A program made the position numbers and the translations under genes. From contig JASJCL010000036.1 of assembly GCA_030066015.1 (NCBI GenBank), forward strand, positions 1-62,480: a DNA stretch of 62,480 nt. Direction: 5' to 3'. This DNA is from Desulfosarcinaceae bacterium (GTDB lineage Bacteria; Desulfobacterota; Desulfobacteria; Desulfobacterales; Desulfosarcinaceae). Numbering within the stretch: the first letter of the stretch is position 1; each line of letters begins with the position of its first letter. This document shows, piece after piece, positions 45,361-54,214 of the stretch. Below the pieces are notes generated by a model. That model made no database searches. It saw nothing but the letters and a program-made list of their open reading frames with translations, and had not been told where the DNA came from.

Positions 45361-45483
45361 GCACCCATTTGCGCCCACTTCGACGGTGATGGCGCCAGCG
45401 GCGCATCCGCTGCAGCGAGTTTACTTCACCCTCACGCATTCAAACCGGGGCCGCCGTCACGGGCGCCCCGCAGGAGACTTGCA

Positions 45484-47025
45484 ATGACTGCACCCAAGCC
45501 GGTGATGCTCATGATTCTGGATGGCTGGGGCCTCCGCGAGGAGAGCGACGCCAACGCCATTGCAGCAGCCGACACACCCAATCTGGAGCGCCTGCTGGCC
45601 ACTTGCCCCCAATCTCGCTTAACCACCTCCGGCGAAGCGGTGGGACTGCCGGCGGGCGTGATGGGCAACTCCGAGGTGGGACATCTCAACATCGGCGCCG
45701 GCCGGGTCGTCTATCAGGATCTGCTGCGCATCGACAATGCCATCGCCGACGGTACCTTTTTCAAGAACGAGGCCATCAACGCCGTCATGGATCGGCTCCT
45801 CGCCAATGGCAGGCCCCTCCATCTGATGGGACTCGTCTCAGATGGGGGTGTCCACAGCCAATTGTCCCACCTCGTCGCACTGGTTCGCTTGGCCGCCCAG
45901 AAGGGGCTGACAACGGTCCACGTTCACGCCATTCTGGATGGCCGCGACACGCCGCCAGATGGCGGCATCGGCTATCTCCGGACACTGGCCGATGCCCTGA
46001 CCGAGATCGGTCTTGGGCGCATCGCCTCACTCTGTGGCCGCTATTTCGCCATGGACCGTGACAAACGCTGGGAACGGATCGAACGGGCCTTTGACCTCTA
46101 CACCCGAGGGCAGGGGCGCCAGGCAACGGATCCCATTGAAGCGATCCAGACCGCCTATGCCGACGGTCAAACCGACGAGTTCGTGGAGCCGGTCGCCATT
46201 CTTGATGGTGATGCCCCCGCCCTCATCGAGGATGGCGACGGCATCATCTTCTTCAATTTCCGCGCCGACCGCGCCCGCGAGATCACCCGCGCACTTACCG
46301 ATCCGGACTTCGACGCGTTCGAACGGCCCGCTCGGCCCGACCTTTGCGGCTATCTTTGCATGACCCTCTACGACGAGAATTTCGACCTGCCCGTCGCCTT
46401 TCCTCCCCAGCGCCTCGCGGGTATCCTCGCCGAGGTGATCAGCGACAGGGGCCTGCGCCAATTGCGCATCGCCGAGACCGAAAAGTACGCCCACGTCACC
46501 TATTTTTTCAATGGTGGCGAAGAGACCCCCTTTGCGGGCGAAGACAGGGTCTTGATTCCCTCACCGCGCGATGTGCCCACCTATGACCACAAGCCTGAAA
46601 TGAGCGCCGTGGCCGTCACCGAGGCGGCGCTGGCGCACATCGACCGAGGTGAGCATGACCTGATCGTCCTCAATTTCGCCAACATGGACATGGTGGGGCA
46701 TACCGGTGTGTTCGAAGCCGCCGTTCAGGCCGTTGAGACGGTTGATGGCTGTGTGGGGCGTATCGTCGACGCGGTGACCACCCGGGGCGGTGCCCTCCTC
46801 ATCACGGCCGATCATGGCAACGCCGAACGGATGATGGCTGAAAACGGTGGCCCCCATACGGCCCACACCACCAATCCCGTGCGATTGCTGCTCGTCCACC
46901 CCAGCCATAAGGGAGTGCGCCTCGCGGACGGCAAGCTTGGCGATATCGCACCCACACTGCTGGCCCTCATGCAACTGCCGCAACCGGCGGAGATGACGGG
47001 CAAGTGTCTCCTCCTCAATGACTGA
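45484..47025 (+). CDS. gpmI: 2,3-bisphosphoglycerate-independent phosphoglycerate mutase
   Basis: This dimanganese enzyme interconverts 3- and 2-phosphoglycerate. The 513-residue product opens [11 protein letters not shown] and has the phospho-serine site [18 protein letters not shown] near residue 62, [11 protein letters not shown], the metal ligands [12 protein letters not shown] and ADHGNAE, and the expected length. AGGAGA precedes the start. It overlaps larE by eight bases. Confidence 0.96.
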   Translation: MTAPKPVMLMILDGWGLREESDANAIAAADTPNLERLLATCPQSRLTTSGEAVGLPAGVMGNSEVGHLNIGAGRVVYQDLLRIDNAIADGTFFKNEAINAVMDRLLANGRPLHLMGLVSDGGVHSQLSHLVALVRLAAQKGLTTVHVHAILDGRDTPPDGGIGYLRTLADALTEIGLGRIASLCGRYFAMDRDKRWERIERAFDLYTRGQGRQATDPIEAIQTAYADGQTDEFVEPVAILDGDAPALIEDGDGIIFFNFRADRAREITRALTDPDFDAFERPARPDLCGYLCMTLYDENFDLPVAFPPQRLAGILAEVISDRGLRQLRIAETEKYAHVTYFFNGGEETPFAGEDRVLIPSPRDVPTYDHKPEMSAVAVTEAALAHIDRGEHDLIVLNFANMDMVGHTGVFEAAVQAVETVDGCVGRIVDAVTTRGGALLITADHGNAERMMAENGGPHTAHTTNPVRLLLVHPSHKGVRLADGKLGDIAPTLLALMQLPQPAEMTGKCLLLND

Positions 47026-47863
47026 CAGCGACCGGGGAGAGACCACCGGGGCGCTCCAGACCAAGTACACCCGTTTGCAGGATCGTCTGCGCGCCCTGAT
47101 GCCGGCCCTGGTGGCCTTCTCCGGCGGTGTGGACTCCACCCTGCTGCTGCGCTGCGCCCGCGAGGTGCTGAAAGATCGGGTATTGGCACTCACCGTCGAC
47201 ACCCCCTACCTGCCGCGGCGGGAATTGGCGGAGGCGCGAAACCTGGCGCGCCGGCTCGGTGCCCGCCACCGTATTCTCACCATACCCCTACCGACCGAAA
47301 TCGCCGACAACCCCGAGCGACGCTGCTACATTTGCAAGACGCAGGTCTTCGCCCAGATCCGTGACGAGGCGGAGCGCCTCGCGATCCCCCACATCCTCGA
47401 CGGAACCAACGCCGACGATCTGGGCGCCTACCGCCCCGGCCTCAAGGCCCTCACGGAGATGCGCGTGGTGAGCCCGTTGGCCGAGGCCGGCCTGACCAAG
47501 GCGGAGATCCGCGAACTCTCGCGCGAATTGGGGCTGGCCACCTGGGACAAGCCCGCCTACAGTTGCCTCCTCACCCGCTTGCCCCACGGCGTCCAGGTGA
47601 CCTCGACGCTGCTCGCCCGTATCGAGGCAGCCGAAACCATTCTCCGTGACGCCGGTTTCGCCGCCGTGCGGGTGCGGTTTCACGTGCACGACCGCGTGGC
47701 CCGCATCGAGATACCACCAGCGGATTTCGAGGCCTTCATGACCTACCAACGCGACGTCGGCCTGGCCGGACAATTCCATACGCTCGGCTTTGCGTTTACA
47801 GCTCTCGATTTACGGGGCTATGTTTCCGGGAGCATGGATCCCAAGGGGACCGACGGTCAATGA
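47018..47863 (+). CDS. larE: LarE-type ATP-dependent sulfur transferase
   Basis: LarE adenylates and sulfurates the nickel-pincer cofactor precursor, donating sulfur from a Cys or an added Fe-S cluster. The 281-residue product has a PP-loop [15 protein letters not shown] (about residues 33-47), a CYICKTQVF pair near 104, [17 protein letters not shown], and [13 protein letters not shown] near 183. Three conserved-looking Cys (CxxC and the later SC) may hold a [4Fe-4S] cluster. LarB and LarC are not in the window, so the true acceptor is unknown. Confidence 0.88.
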   Translation: MTDSDRGETTGALQTKYTRLQDRLRALMPALVAFSGGVDSTLLLRCAREVLKDRVLALTVDTPYLPRRELAEARNLARRLGARHRILTIPLPTEIADNPERRCYICKTQVFAQIRDEAERLAIPHILDGTNADDLGAYRPGLKALTEMRVVSPLAEAGLTKAEIRELSRELGLATWDKPAYSCLLTRLPHGVQVTSTLLARIEAAETILRDAGFAAVRVRFHVHDRVARIEIPPADFEAFMTYQRDVGLAGQFHTLGFAFTALDLRGYVSGSMDPKGTDGQ

Positions 47864-48453
47864 CATATTCCATTGAGGACGATCCGACCCAAGGATCGCC
47901 GACGGGAGGTGCTGAGATGACGGCTGGATCGCATGGGGACACCTTGATCGATTACCTGTCCGGTTCGACCATCAGCGCGGCCGGTGCCGAGGAGAATCGC
48001 CAGGCGCTCCTCAAGTATCTGGTGGCGGAGAAGGGGTATGCCAAAACGGATCTGGCCACCGACGTCCCCATCCGTGTGACGGTCGCCGGGGAGACCTATG
48101 CGAGCACGGTGGATGTGGTGGTGCAGGTTGCCGGTGAGGCCGTTTTAGTGATCAAGTGTGCCGCCGGATCGCTGGGATCCCGGGAGCGCGAGGCGATCTC
48201 GGCCGCCCGCCTCTTGGCGCCGACACCCCTGCCGCTGGCGGCCGTCTCCGACGGCCGCACCGCTACCCTGCTGGACACGCGAACGGGAAAGCCGATGGGA
48301 TCCGGTCTGGCGGCGCTCCCCGATCCGGCCGCCGCCAGCCGCTATCTGACGGATCATCCCGCGCTGCCGCTGGACGCTGTCCGCCGTGAGCGCGAGAGCT
48401 TGATTTTCAGATCGTATGACGGGATGAACGTTCACCGCCTGGGCGGCGCCTGA
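47860..48453 (+). CDS. HSDR_N-type (type I restriction R-subunit N-terminal domain) protein
   Basis: The 197-residue stand-alone product resembles the N-terminal nuclease-fold domain of type I restriction R subunits. A likely Asp lies in STVDVVVQV, but the usual ECK is replaced by VLVIKCAAGS, so catalysis is doubtful. There are no helicase motors and no M or S subunit nearby. It overlaps larE by four bases. An ATG at 47917 with GGGAGG seven bases upstream is an attractive alternative start (178 residues). A role outside restriction is likely, but the function is unknown. Confidence 0.7.
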   Translation: MTYSIEDDPTQGSPTGGAEMTAGSHGDTLIDYLSGSTISAAGAEENRQALLKYLVAEKGYAKTDLATDVPIRVTVAGETYASTVDVVVQVAGEAVLVIKCAAGSLGSREREAISAARLLAPTPLPLAAVSDGRTATLLDTRTGKPMGSGLAALPDPAAASRYLTDHPALPLDAVRRERESLIFRSYDGMNVHRLGGA

Positions 48454-48474
48454 CCGATGTTCCCTTCGTCAGTC

Positions 48475-49059
48475 TCAGCTCTTCGCTGGGAAACGGTGAC
48501 GCTCCACCAATTCGATGAGGATGTGAATCACCTTGATGTGCAGTTCCTGCACCCGGTCGGCGAATTTACCCGCCGGGGTGCAGATGGCGATGTCGGCCGC
48601 CGCCGCCAGCGGGCTGCTGGTCTGGCCGGTGAGGGCGATGGTCGTCATCCCGAGGGCCTGCGCAACCGAAAGGGCCCTGAGAACGTTGCGGCTCTTTCCG
48701 CTGGTACTCAATCCCAGCAGAATATCCCCTGCGCGACCGTGGCTTTGGAGGTAGCGTGAGAAGATCTCTTCGTAACCGAAATCATTGGCCACGCAGGTGA
48801 TGTGGCCGGGATCGCTGATGGCGACGGCCGCCATGCCGGGGCGATCCCTGCGGAAGCGCCCGGTGAGCTCCTCGGCAAAATGGACCGCGTCGCACATGGA
48901 GCCGCCGTTGCCGCAAGCGAATACCCGCCCGCCCTCCTCGAAGCACGCCGTGAGGCGCTCCGCGGCGGTGCCGATGCGGTCCAAGGTTTCCGCATTCGCC
49001 AGCAGTCGATCCAGGGCCGTGCGGGCCTCCTCAAGACTCTGCCGGATCACGTCTCTCAT
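48475..49059 (-). CDS. gmhA: sedoheptulose-7-phosphate isomerase (phosphoheptose isomerase)
   Basis: GmhA makes D-glycero-D-manno-heptose 7-phosphate for the LPS inner core. The 194-residue SIS-domain protein has VFACGNGGSMCDAVHFAEEL near residue 45, GLSTSGKSRNVLRAL near 115 and the C-terminal QELHIKVIHILIELVE with the metal/catalytic His. GGGAGG lies eight bases upstream. Confidence 0.93.
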   Translation of the reverse strand: MRDVIRQSLEEARTALDRLLANAETLDRIGTAAERLTACFEEGGRVFACGNGGSMCDAVHFAEELTGRFRRDRPGMAAVAISDPGHITCVANDFGYEEIFSRYLQSHGRAGDILLGLSTSGKSRNVLRALSVAQALGMTTIALTGQTSSPLAAAADIAICTPAGKFADRVQELHIKVIHILIELVERHRFPAKS

Positions 49060-49122
49060 CTGAAACCTCCCTAGGGTGCGGATGGGGGCGTTCCCCCATC
49101 ATCGGATCGGCGTTTGCAGGCC

Positions 49123-49785
49123 TTAAAACGCGTAGCCGGCTCCGATGATGGCGTGCAGGGCGGCGTTGGGGACATCGGCATGTCCGTCGGCAATGGGGAT
49201 GCGGGCCCAGGAGGCGGTGAACTTGCCCTCCAGCGACAGGAAGAGGGCTTTGGTGAAATGAAGCCGCTTTTCCAGGGCCAGCTGACCCGTAACGCCGGAG
49301 ATGTAAAAGCCGTTCAACCCGCCGTCATCCTCGTTCTCCTTATCCCGAACACGCGTTTCGGGATGGGTCATCACAATTCCACCGCCGATCCGGTAGATCA
49401 GGCCATGGCGTCTGAGCGCATAGTTGATGGTATTGAGATTGTAGCCATGGGAGATTTGAAACTTCTGGACCTCGTCGGGCTTGTTGCGCAGGAAGAGCTT
49501 GTGGTGCAAGCTTTCGAACTCCCACGCGCGATCCCCCTTCCAGCGGCCGATCTTGAGATTGTAGTAGGGCGCCATAGTGGACCAGGCGCGGGTCTTGTAT
49601 TCGGCATTGACCTTTAGGTCGTCCTCCCCATCCTGTTCAATCAACAGGGGGGTCTTGAAATTGTAGGCGGTCCCGGTGGCGATCTGGAACACCCACTGGG
49701 GTTTCTCCTGAGCCTTCGCGGGCAGGGGGGCCATAATTACGGCGGTGATGAGCCATAGGGTGAGTGTCGATAGCGTCATTCGCAT
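49123..49785 (-). CDS. probable outer-membrane beta-barrel protein
   Basis: The 220-residue product has a Sec signal peptide (cleavage near PAKAQEK, residue 25). Alternating polar and aromatic strands follow throughout, ending in GAGYAF with a terminal Phe, a typical BAM-recognised barrel end. I do not recognise a specific family. AGGAG precedes the start. It lies 51 bases downstream of the PAP2 gene on the same strand and is the last gene of the isoprenyl-synthase/ABC/PAP2 run. Confidence 0.7.
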   Translation of the reverse strand: MRMTLSTLTLWLITAVIMAPLPAKAQEKPQWVFQIATGTAYNFKTPLLIEQDGEDDLKVNAEYKTRAWSTMAPYYNLKIGRWKGDRAWEFESLHHKLFLRNKPDEVQKFQISHGYNLNTINYALRRHGLIYRIGGGIVMTHPETRVRDKENEDDGGLNGFYISGVTGQLALEKRLHFTKALFLSLEGKFTASWARIPIADGHADVPNAALHAIIGAGYAF

Positions 49786-49836
49786 CTATCTGCTCCTACT
49801 TTCGGTGTCGGCAGGTGATCTCGGGTGAGGTCGTGA

Positions 49837-50385
49837 TTACCACAGCAGTGCCCATACCAACCCCAGACGGTTTCGGTCAAGGAGAAGCCGGGGCAGCGCT
49901 TCGTAAAAGCGCTCCGGGGTAAACCAGAGGGTGGGCAGGATGCCGATGAGGGCGCCGGCGACCACATCTTCGGGGTCGTGCTTCTCGGCGGCGATGCGGC
50001 TGTGGCCCACAATCCCAGCGCCCAGACAGGCCGGCAGGCCTAAACGCCAACCGTAACGCCGGGTAATGAACGCCGCTCCGGAAAAGGCGGCCGACGTGTG
50101 CCCTGATGGAAACGCCATGTCACCACCGTTGGGGCGCTCCTTGTGAATGCCCAATTTCAGCGCATAGGTGGTGGCCAAGGTTGTGGCGAAACTGCGGACA
50201 AACTGCCGGCGCCCCGTCGGATCCTCCTTGATCCAGGTCACGCCATAGGCCGCACTCGGCAAGAGGACCTGAAGAAGATCGCCACTCACTTCCAGCGTGT
50301 CGGCCGCCGCTGGCCGTGCGATCAGCAATGTGAAGAGGAGGGTGAGACCCGCTGCGCTGCGGAGATCTGGGCACATCCGCCTCAC
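49837..50385 (-). CDS. secreted PAP2-family phosphatase
   Basis: The 182-residue product begins at a GTG overlapping the ABC ATPase stop by four bases. A signal peptide (residues 1-28, ending ARPAAA) puts the enzyme in the periplasm. All three PAP2 motifs are intact: KLGIHKERPNG, FPSGHTSAAFSG and GHSRIAAEKHDPEDVVAG (catalytic His in each of the last two). PAP2 enzymes remove phosphate from prenyl diphosphates or lipid phosphates, which fits the prenyl-synthase-like gene at the head of the run. Confidence 0.88.
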   Translation of the reverse strand: MRRMCPDLRSAAGLTLLFTLLIARPAAADTLEVSGDLLQVLLPSAAYGVTWIKEDPTGRRQFVRSFATTLATTYALKLGIHKERPNGGDMAFPSGHTSAAFSGAAFITRRYGWRLGLPACLGAGIVGHSRIAAEKHDPEDVVAGALIGILPTLWFTPERFYEALPRLLLDRNRLGLVWALLW

Positions 50386-51083
50386 CGCTTCCGGGCTTCG
50401 GCGGTCCCCGGCCGTCCATCGACGAGGTGCAGCAGGGCCGGCGCCCGGTCGATGAGGAGGGGGTCATGGGTGGCCACCAGGACCGTTATCCCCAGCTCGC
50501 CCGGCAGGGCCCGCAGGAGATCGAATAGGGCCAGGCCGGCCGAGGAATCGAGATTGGCGGTGGGCTCATCTGCCAGCACAAGACAGGGGCGGTGGATGAG
50601 GGCCCGGGCCACCGCCACCCGTTGCTGTTCGCCGCCGGAGAGGTCGGCGGGGTATGCCTCGGCCCGGTCGGCCAGACCCACTAGATCGAGCTGATGGCGG
50701 ATGCGGGCCGCCTGGCCGTGGCCTTGTGTCAACAGCAGGGGCAGCTCCACATTCTCGTAGACGGTGAGGTGACGCAGGAGATTGTTGCCCTGGAAGATGA
50801 AGCCGATACGGTGTCGCCGGAAATCGGCCAATTGGGTCTCGTTCAGCTGGTGGAGCGGGCGCCACTCCACCCAGACCTCACCACTGCTCGGCCGTTCGAT
50901 CCCGCCGATGATCTGGAGCAGGGTCGTCTTGCCCGATCCGCTGCTGCCCGCCACCACCCAAAATCCCCGCTGGGCGCTGTTCCAGGTCAACCGATCCACC
51001 GCCCGTATCGGGGAGTGGCCGCCAGCGTAGGTACGGGTGACCTGTTCCAGATGGATGGTGGCGTTGGATGGACACGTGTGCAC
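50382..51083 (-). CDS. ABC transporter ATP-binding protein (LolD/MacB type)
   Basis: The product is 233 residues from the GTG at 51083; the open frame upstream overlaps the permease gene and lacks similarity. Walker A GSSGSGKTTLLQ (about residue 42), the Q-loop FIFQGNNLLRHLT, the signature LSGGEQQRVAVARAL and Walker B CLVLADEPTANLD are all present. This subgroup powers MacB/LolCDE/FtsX-type systems that move lipids, lipoproteins or peptides. The permease lies 14 bases upstream in the transcript. Confidence 0.92.
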   Translation of the reverse strand: MHTCPSNATIHLEQVTRTYAGGHSPIRAVDRLTWNSAQRGFWVVAGSSGSGKTTLLQIIGGIERPSSGEVWVEWRPLHQLNETQLADFRRHRIGFIFQGNNLLRHLTVYENVELPLLLTQGHGQAARIRHQLDLVGLADRAEAYPADLSGGEQQRVAVARALIHRPCLVLADEPTANLDSSAGLALFDLLRALPGELGITVLVATHDPLLIDRAPALLHLVDGRPGTAEARKR

Positions 51084-51097
51084 GGCTTGTGGCTCTC

Positions 51098-52294
51098 CTA
51101 ATCGGTGCGCAGCAGATCGGCCGTCGTCCGCCGCCGACAGATCCGGGTGGGCAGATAGGCGGCCAGGAGGCTGACTGTCAGGGCGATCCCGGCCGGCCAC
51201 GCCAGGCCGGATGGGATGGTGCGCGGGTGGATCACGCCGCTCACCAGAAAATAGCGGTTGTGGGAGGTCCAGCGGGTCAGGTCGATGCCGGCCACCCCCA
51301 TCAGTTCGGTGGTCAGCCACCCAACACTCAAACCCAGCAGGGTGGCCGCGAGGCAGATCGTGAAGCTCTCCATGAATACCAGGGCTTCCAGCTCTCCGGG
51401 GCGCAGCCCCATGGCCTTTAAAATACCGAATTCGCGATACCGTTCAACGATGGTCAGGACGAAGGTGTTGCTGATGCCGAAGCCCACCAAACCGTAGACC
51501 AAAACCAAGAGGATGCCCATTGAGACGGCATTCATCTCGATGAGCTGGACCAGATCGGGCATGAGGGTGCGCCAGGTGTGCGAGCTTGCGCCGGCGGGAA
51601 GCAGGGGCTTCAGGCGCTGCTGCTCCTCTCCGAGGGATGCGACCCGGTCGTAAAAAAGAGCGAATTCGGTTACCCCATCGGCAGGCGGCTGCGGAAGGCT
51701 ACCCATGGACAAATAGGCAACGCCGCGATCGAAATGAGCGATACCGGTGGTGTAAATGCCGCAGACGGTCCACTGTCCCAAGTGTCGTCCGTCGGCGCCC
51801 CACAGATCGATGGGGGCGCCGGTTGCCGCACCGATGGTGGCGGCCAAATCGGCGCCCAGCAATATCTCTCCCTTGCCGGTGGCCGGGTATCGGCCGGTGC
51901 GGATCCGCCCAGCGATGGCGGTGGCCGCGCGTTCCGAATCGGGGGCCACCGCATAGATAGTGGCGGGCGCCGCGCTGTGCGGGCTCTTGAGCAGGACACT
52001 GAAGCGCCGGCGTTGGAGAAGGACCGCCAGCCGATCGTTCGCCTTGATGGCATCGACGAACTCGGTCGGGTTTGCCGCGGCCCCGGTGGGAATCTCGATG
52101 AAGATATGGCCGCTGTGAAGGCGCACCGAATTGTTCACCATGGCATCATTGATACCCACGGTGATTCCCACCAGAACCACTAGGATGGCCGTGCCCACCA
52201 GGATGAAACCGCCGGTGGCGATGCTCTTGCGCCGATGGCGGCGCACCTGTCGCAACGCCAGCCGAAGATATGTGGCCGGTGTCAGCGTCGTCAC
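51098..52294 (-). CDS. FtsX/MacB-type ABC transporter permease
   Basis: The 398-residue product has one N-terminal membrane helix (about residues 27-48), a periplasmic MacB_PCD-like domain (about 50-255) and an FtsX domain with three helices (about 265-395), including the cytoplasmic VERYREFGILKAMGLRPGEL coupling helix. This matches LolC/LolE-like or MacB-like permeases that extract substrates from the inner membrane. It overlaps the isoprenyl-synthase-like gene by four bases. Confidence 0.9.
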   Translation of the reverse strand: MTTLTPATYLRLALRQVRRHRRKSIATGGFILVGTAILVVLVGITVGINDAMVNNSVRLHSGHIFIEIPTGAAANPTEFVDAIKANDRLAVLLQRRRFSVLLKSPHSAAPATIYAVAPDSERAATAIAGRIRTGRYPATGKGEILLGADLAATIGAATGAPIDLWGADGRHLGQWTVCGIYTTGIAHFDRGVAYLSMGSLPQPPADGVTEFALFYDRVASLGEEQQRLKPLLPAGASSHTWRTLMPDLVQLIEMNAVSMGILLVLVYGLVGFGISNTFVLTIVERYREFGILKAMGLRPGELEALVFMESFTICLAATLLGLSVGWLTTELMGVAGIDLTRWTSHNRYFLVSGVIHPRTIPSGLAWPAGIALTVSLLAAYLPTRICRRRTTADLLRTD

Positions 52295-53325
52295 CGTCGA
52301 GACCTGATGTTCAGGAGCGCGTTGGGATGACCATACAAGGTGGTCAGAATTCCTAAGAAGAGACGCCGTCGGGTTTTTCCCAAGGGGAGACCGCCATCGG
52401 CCAGAAGACGCAGGGCGCCTTCGAGTTGATCGATGGCGGCCTGAAGGGTGGTTTGGGCCGCCTTCGGGAAGCGTCTGTACAGGCCGCTATCCGCTACCAG
52501 CTCTTCGCCGGGCGTATGGTTGCTGAGGGCAGCCAGTCGCTTTTTCTCGGCCGCATCGGTTCCATGTGCAATGGTGGCCGCCAGATAGTTGTGCTTGGCG
52601 GCTGCCAGATCGGCGCCCAGATCACTGAGATCGTCCAGGATCTGGCAGCCGATGCCGAACTGCTCCAGGCCTTCCAGAAAGGCCTCCACTAGGGGGTCGC
52701 TGGCGTGAATATCGCCCAGCGCCAGTGGTGCCGCCAGGGGGGCGGTGAACAATAGACCTGTTTTGGGTCGGTGAATCTGCGCCAGAACCTGAGCTGGCGT
52801 GAGGTCCTGATGCGTGCCCGCTTCCTCCATGGCCTCCTCCCGTCCACTGGCCGAGATCGCTGTGAGGGAAATGTTCAGCAGCGCGTCAGCCTCCGCCGGC
52901 GAGAAGGTGCCAGTAGCCACCGCTTCCTGCAGGAGGGCGAAAAAGATGCGGTCCGCCAGCAGCAGACTGTGCACGGACTTGAAAATCCTGGCCCCTGAGG
53001 GCAGATCGGTGTCGAAGAGCTCCTTGAGTTCGTCGTCCAGCAGGTTGTCACAGGCCGTCACCCAGACACGGTAGCAATGGTTTAGACGGGCGTAGAAATG
53101 TCGTCGCAGGGCTGGGAGTTCCAGCAGGTGGAAAATGGCGATAAAGAGGACCGAGAAGTAGTTGTGACGCAGGGACAGCCAGGCTTTGGGAATCGGCTTG
53201 AGGTGAATGCCCGAACCGTTCAGTAGACGCTGGCCCACCTCCCAGAAGTGCCGCACCACGCCCTGCTGCTCGCCCAGACTGCGGCGGAAGAGCTCGAGAT
53301 CGAGAAGAAAGTCGAATTCCGGCAT
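52291..53325 (-). CDS. class I isoprenyl-diphosphate-synthase-like protein
   Basis: The 344-residue all-helical product keeps two acid-rich metal sites: DNLLDDE near residue 93 and DDLSD in GIGCQILDDLSDLGAD near 237. It also has a KTGLLFTAPLAAPLAL helix, as in trans-prenyl synthases. The N-terminal GGKRxRP substrate motif of ordinary polyprenyl synthases is missing, so the substrate or reaction may differ. It heads a coupled run with an ABC permease, ATPase, PAP2 phosphatase and barrel protein, which points to synthesis of an isoprenoid handled at the envelope. Confidence 0.8.
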   Translation of the reverse strand: MPEFDFLLDLELFRRSLGEQQGVVRHFWEVGQRLLNGSGIHLKPIPKAWLSLRHNYFSVLFIAIFHLLELPALRRHFYARLNHCYRVWVTACDNLLDDELKELFDTDLPSGARIFKSVHSLLLADRIFFALLQEAVATGTFSPAEADALLNISLTAISASGREEAMEEAGTHQDLTPAQVLAQIHRPKTGLLFTAPLAAPLALGDIHASDPLVEAFLEGLEQFGIGCQILDDLSDLGADLAAAKHNYLAATIAHGTDAAEKKRLAALSNHTPGEELVADSGLYRRFPKAAQTTLQAAIDQLEGALRLLADGGLPLGKTRRRLFLGILTTLYGHPNALLNIRSRR

Positions 53326-53402
53326 GTGCGGCCCTTGACCTGGGGTGCCTTGCGCGCCGTTGGTGTCTAGCGGAACCGATGCGAGCAGATCCTACTGCCG
53401 GT

Positions 53403-54080
53403 TTACTCGCCCGCCACCGATTGACCGCAGTGCTTGCAGATCTTCGCCCGCTTTTTGATGATTTCGGCACAGAAGGGGCATTCACGGGTGAAATGACGCT
53501 CGTGAATCTTGCTGATAGCCGCGTCCACGGCCTCCTGTATTTTGGTATTTCCAAACTTCAGGTCGCGGATGGGATCGATGGCGCCCAGTTCACCGATATC
53601 GCCGATCATCTCGGCCGCCTTCAAGCGCACCCGTGCCGGTTGGCTACTGTCGGTGAGAAGCCCCAGGACGGTGATGTCATCCTTGTCCACATAGGCGTCG
53701 GCGAGGATGGAGAATCCTCTTTTGATATTTTGCTTGAGGGCTTCCTCCTGGGCCAGTGTCTGATCATCGATGATTTGGCCTTTGGCGCCCATGGGACTAA
53801 AGACCGGCATCACTTCAAAATTGTCCTCGCCGGGGTAGGCGAAACAGCGATAAGACGCCCGCTGGGCATAGTTTTCCATGAGGTTGTCCCATCCCTGGGT
53901 ATAGCAGGGGCAGCCGTCGTTGAAGCAGAGAAACAGATAGGGCGAACCCCACCCCAATCCATCACCGACGTTCACCGGCGGCACCTCCCAGATCTGCATC
54001 TCTTTCTCGCAATGCGGGCAGGTGGGTTTCGTCATCTCGAGCACTTTTTCAAGGACTTCCTCTTTGGTTTCAAATGCCAT
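53403..54080 (-). CDS. zinc-ribbon and HEAT-like repeat protein of unknown function
   Basis: The 225-residue, probably cytoplasmic product has an N-terminal Cys set (CPHCEKEM...CFNDGCPCY, about residues 21-60), a middle region with HEAT-like helical pairs (VRLKAAEMIGDIGELGAIDPI) and a C-terminal zinc ribbon (CPFCAEIIKKRAKICKHCG). The motif SPYLFLCFNDGCPCYTQGW is distinctive. It lies 77 bases upstream of the isoprenyl-synthase-like gene on the same strand and may be its first operon member. The function is unknown. Confidence 0.75.
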   Translation of the reverse strand: MAFETKEEVLEKVLEMTKPTCPHCEKEMQIWEVPPVNVGDGLGWGSPYLFLCFNDGCPCYTQGWDNLMENYAQRASYRCFAYPGEDNFEVMPVFSPMGAKGQIIDDQTLAQEEALKQNIKRGFSILADAYVDKDDITVLGLLTDSSQPARVRLKAAEMIGDIGELGAIDPIRDLKFGNTKIQEAVDAAISKIHERHFTRECPFCAEIIKKRAKICKHCGQSVAGE

Positions 54081-54214
54081 TATTGTCGATCTCCATCTTG
54101 GGTCAATGGGTTAGCGATACCTTATTGGGGAGCAGCCTCCCGCGGAAAGGCGTTGCTGGGTGATTGTCTGGGATCGCTGGGGCGATGGGGCAGCCACCCG
54201 TCGCGCCCTGGCCT

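Noticed and set aside
47860-48453. Restriction-modification or defence island around the HSDR_N protein
   Set aside because: No methyltransferase, specificity subunit, helicase or mobile element nearby; neighbours are housekeeping genes.
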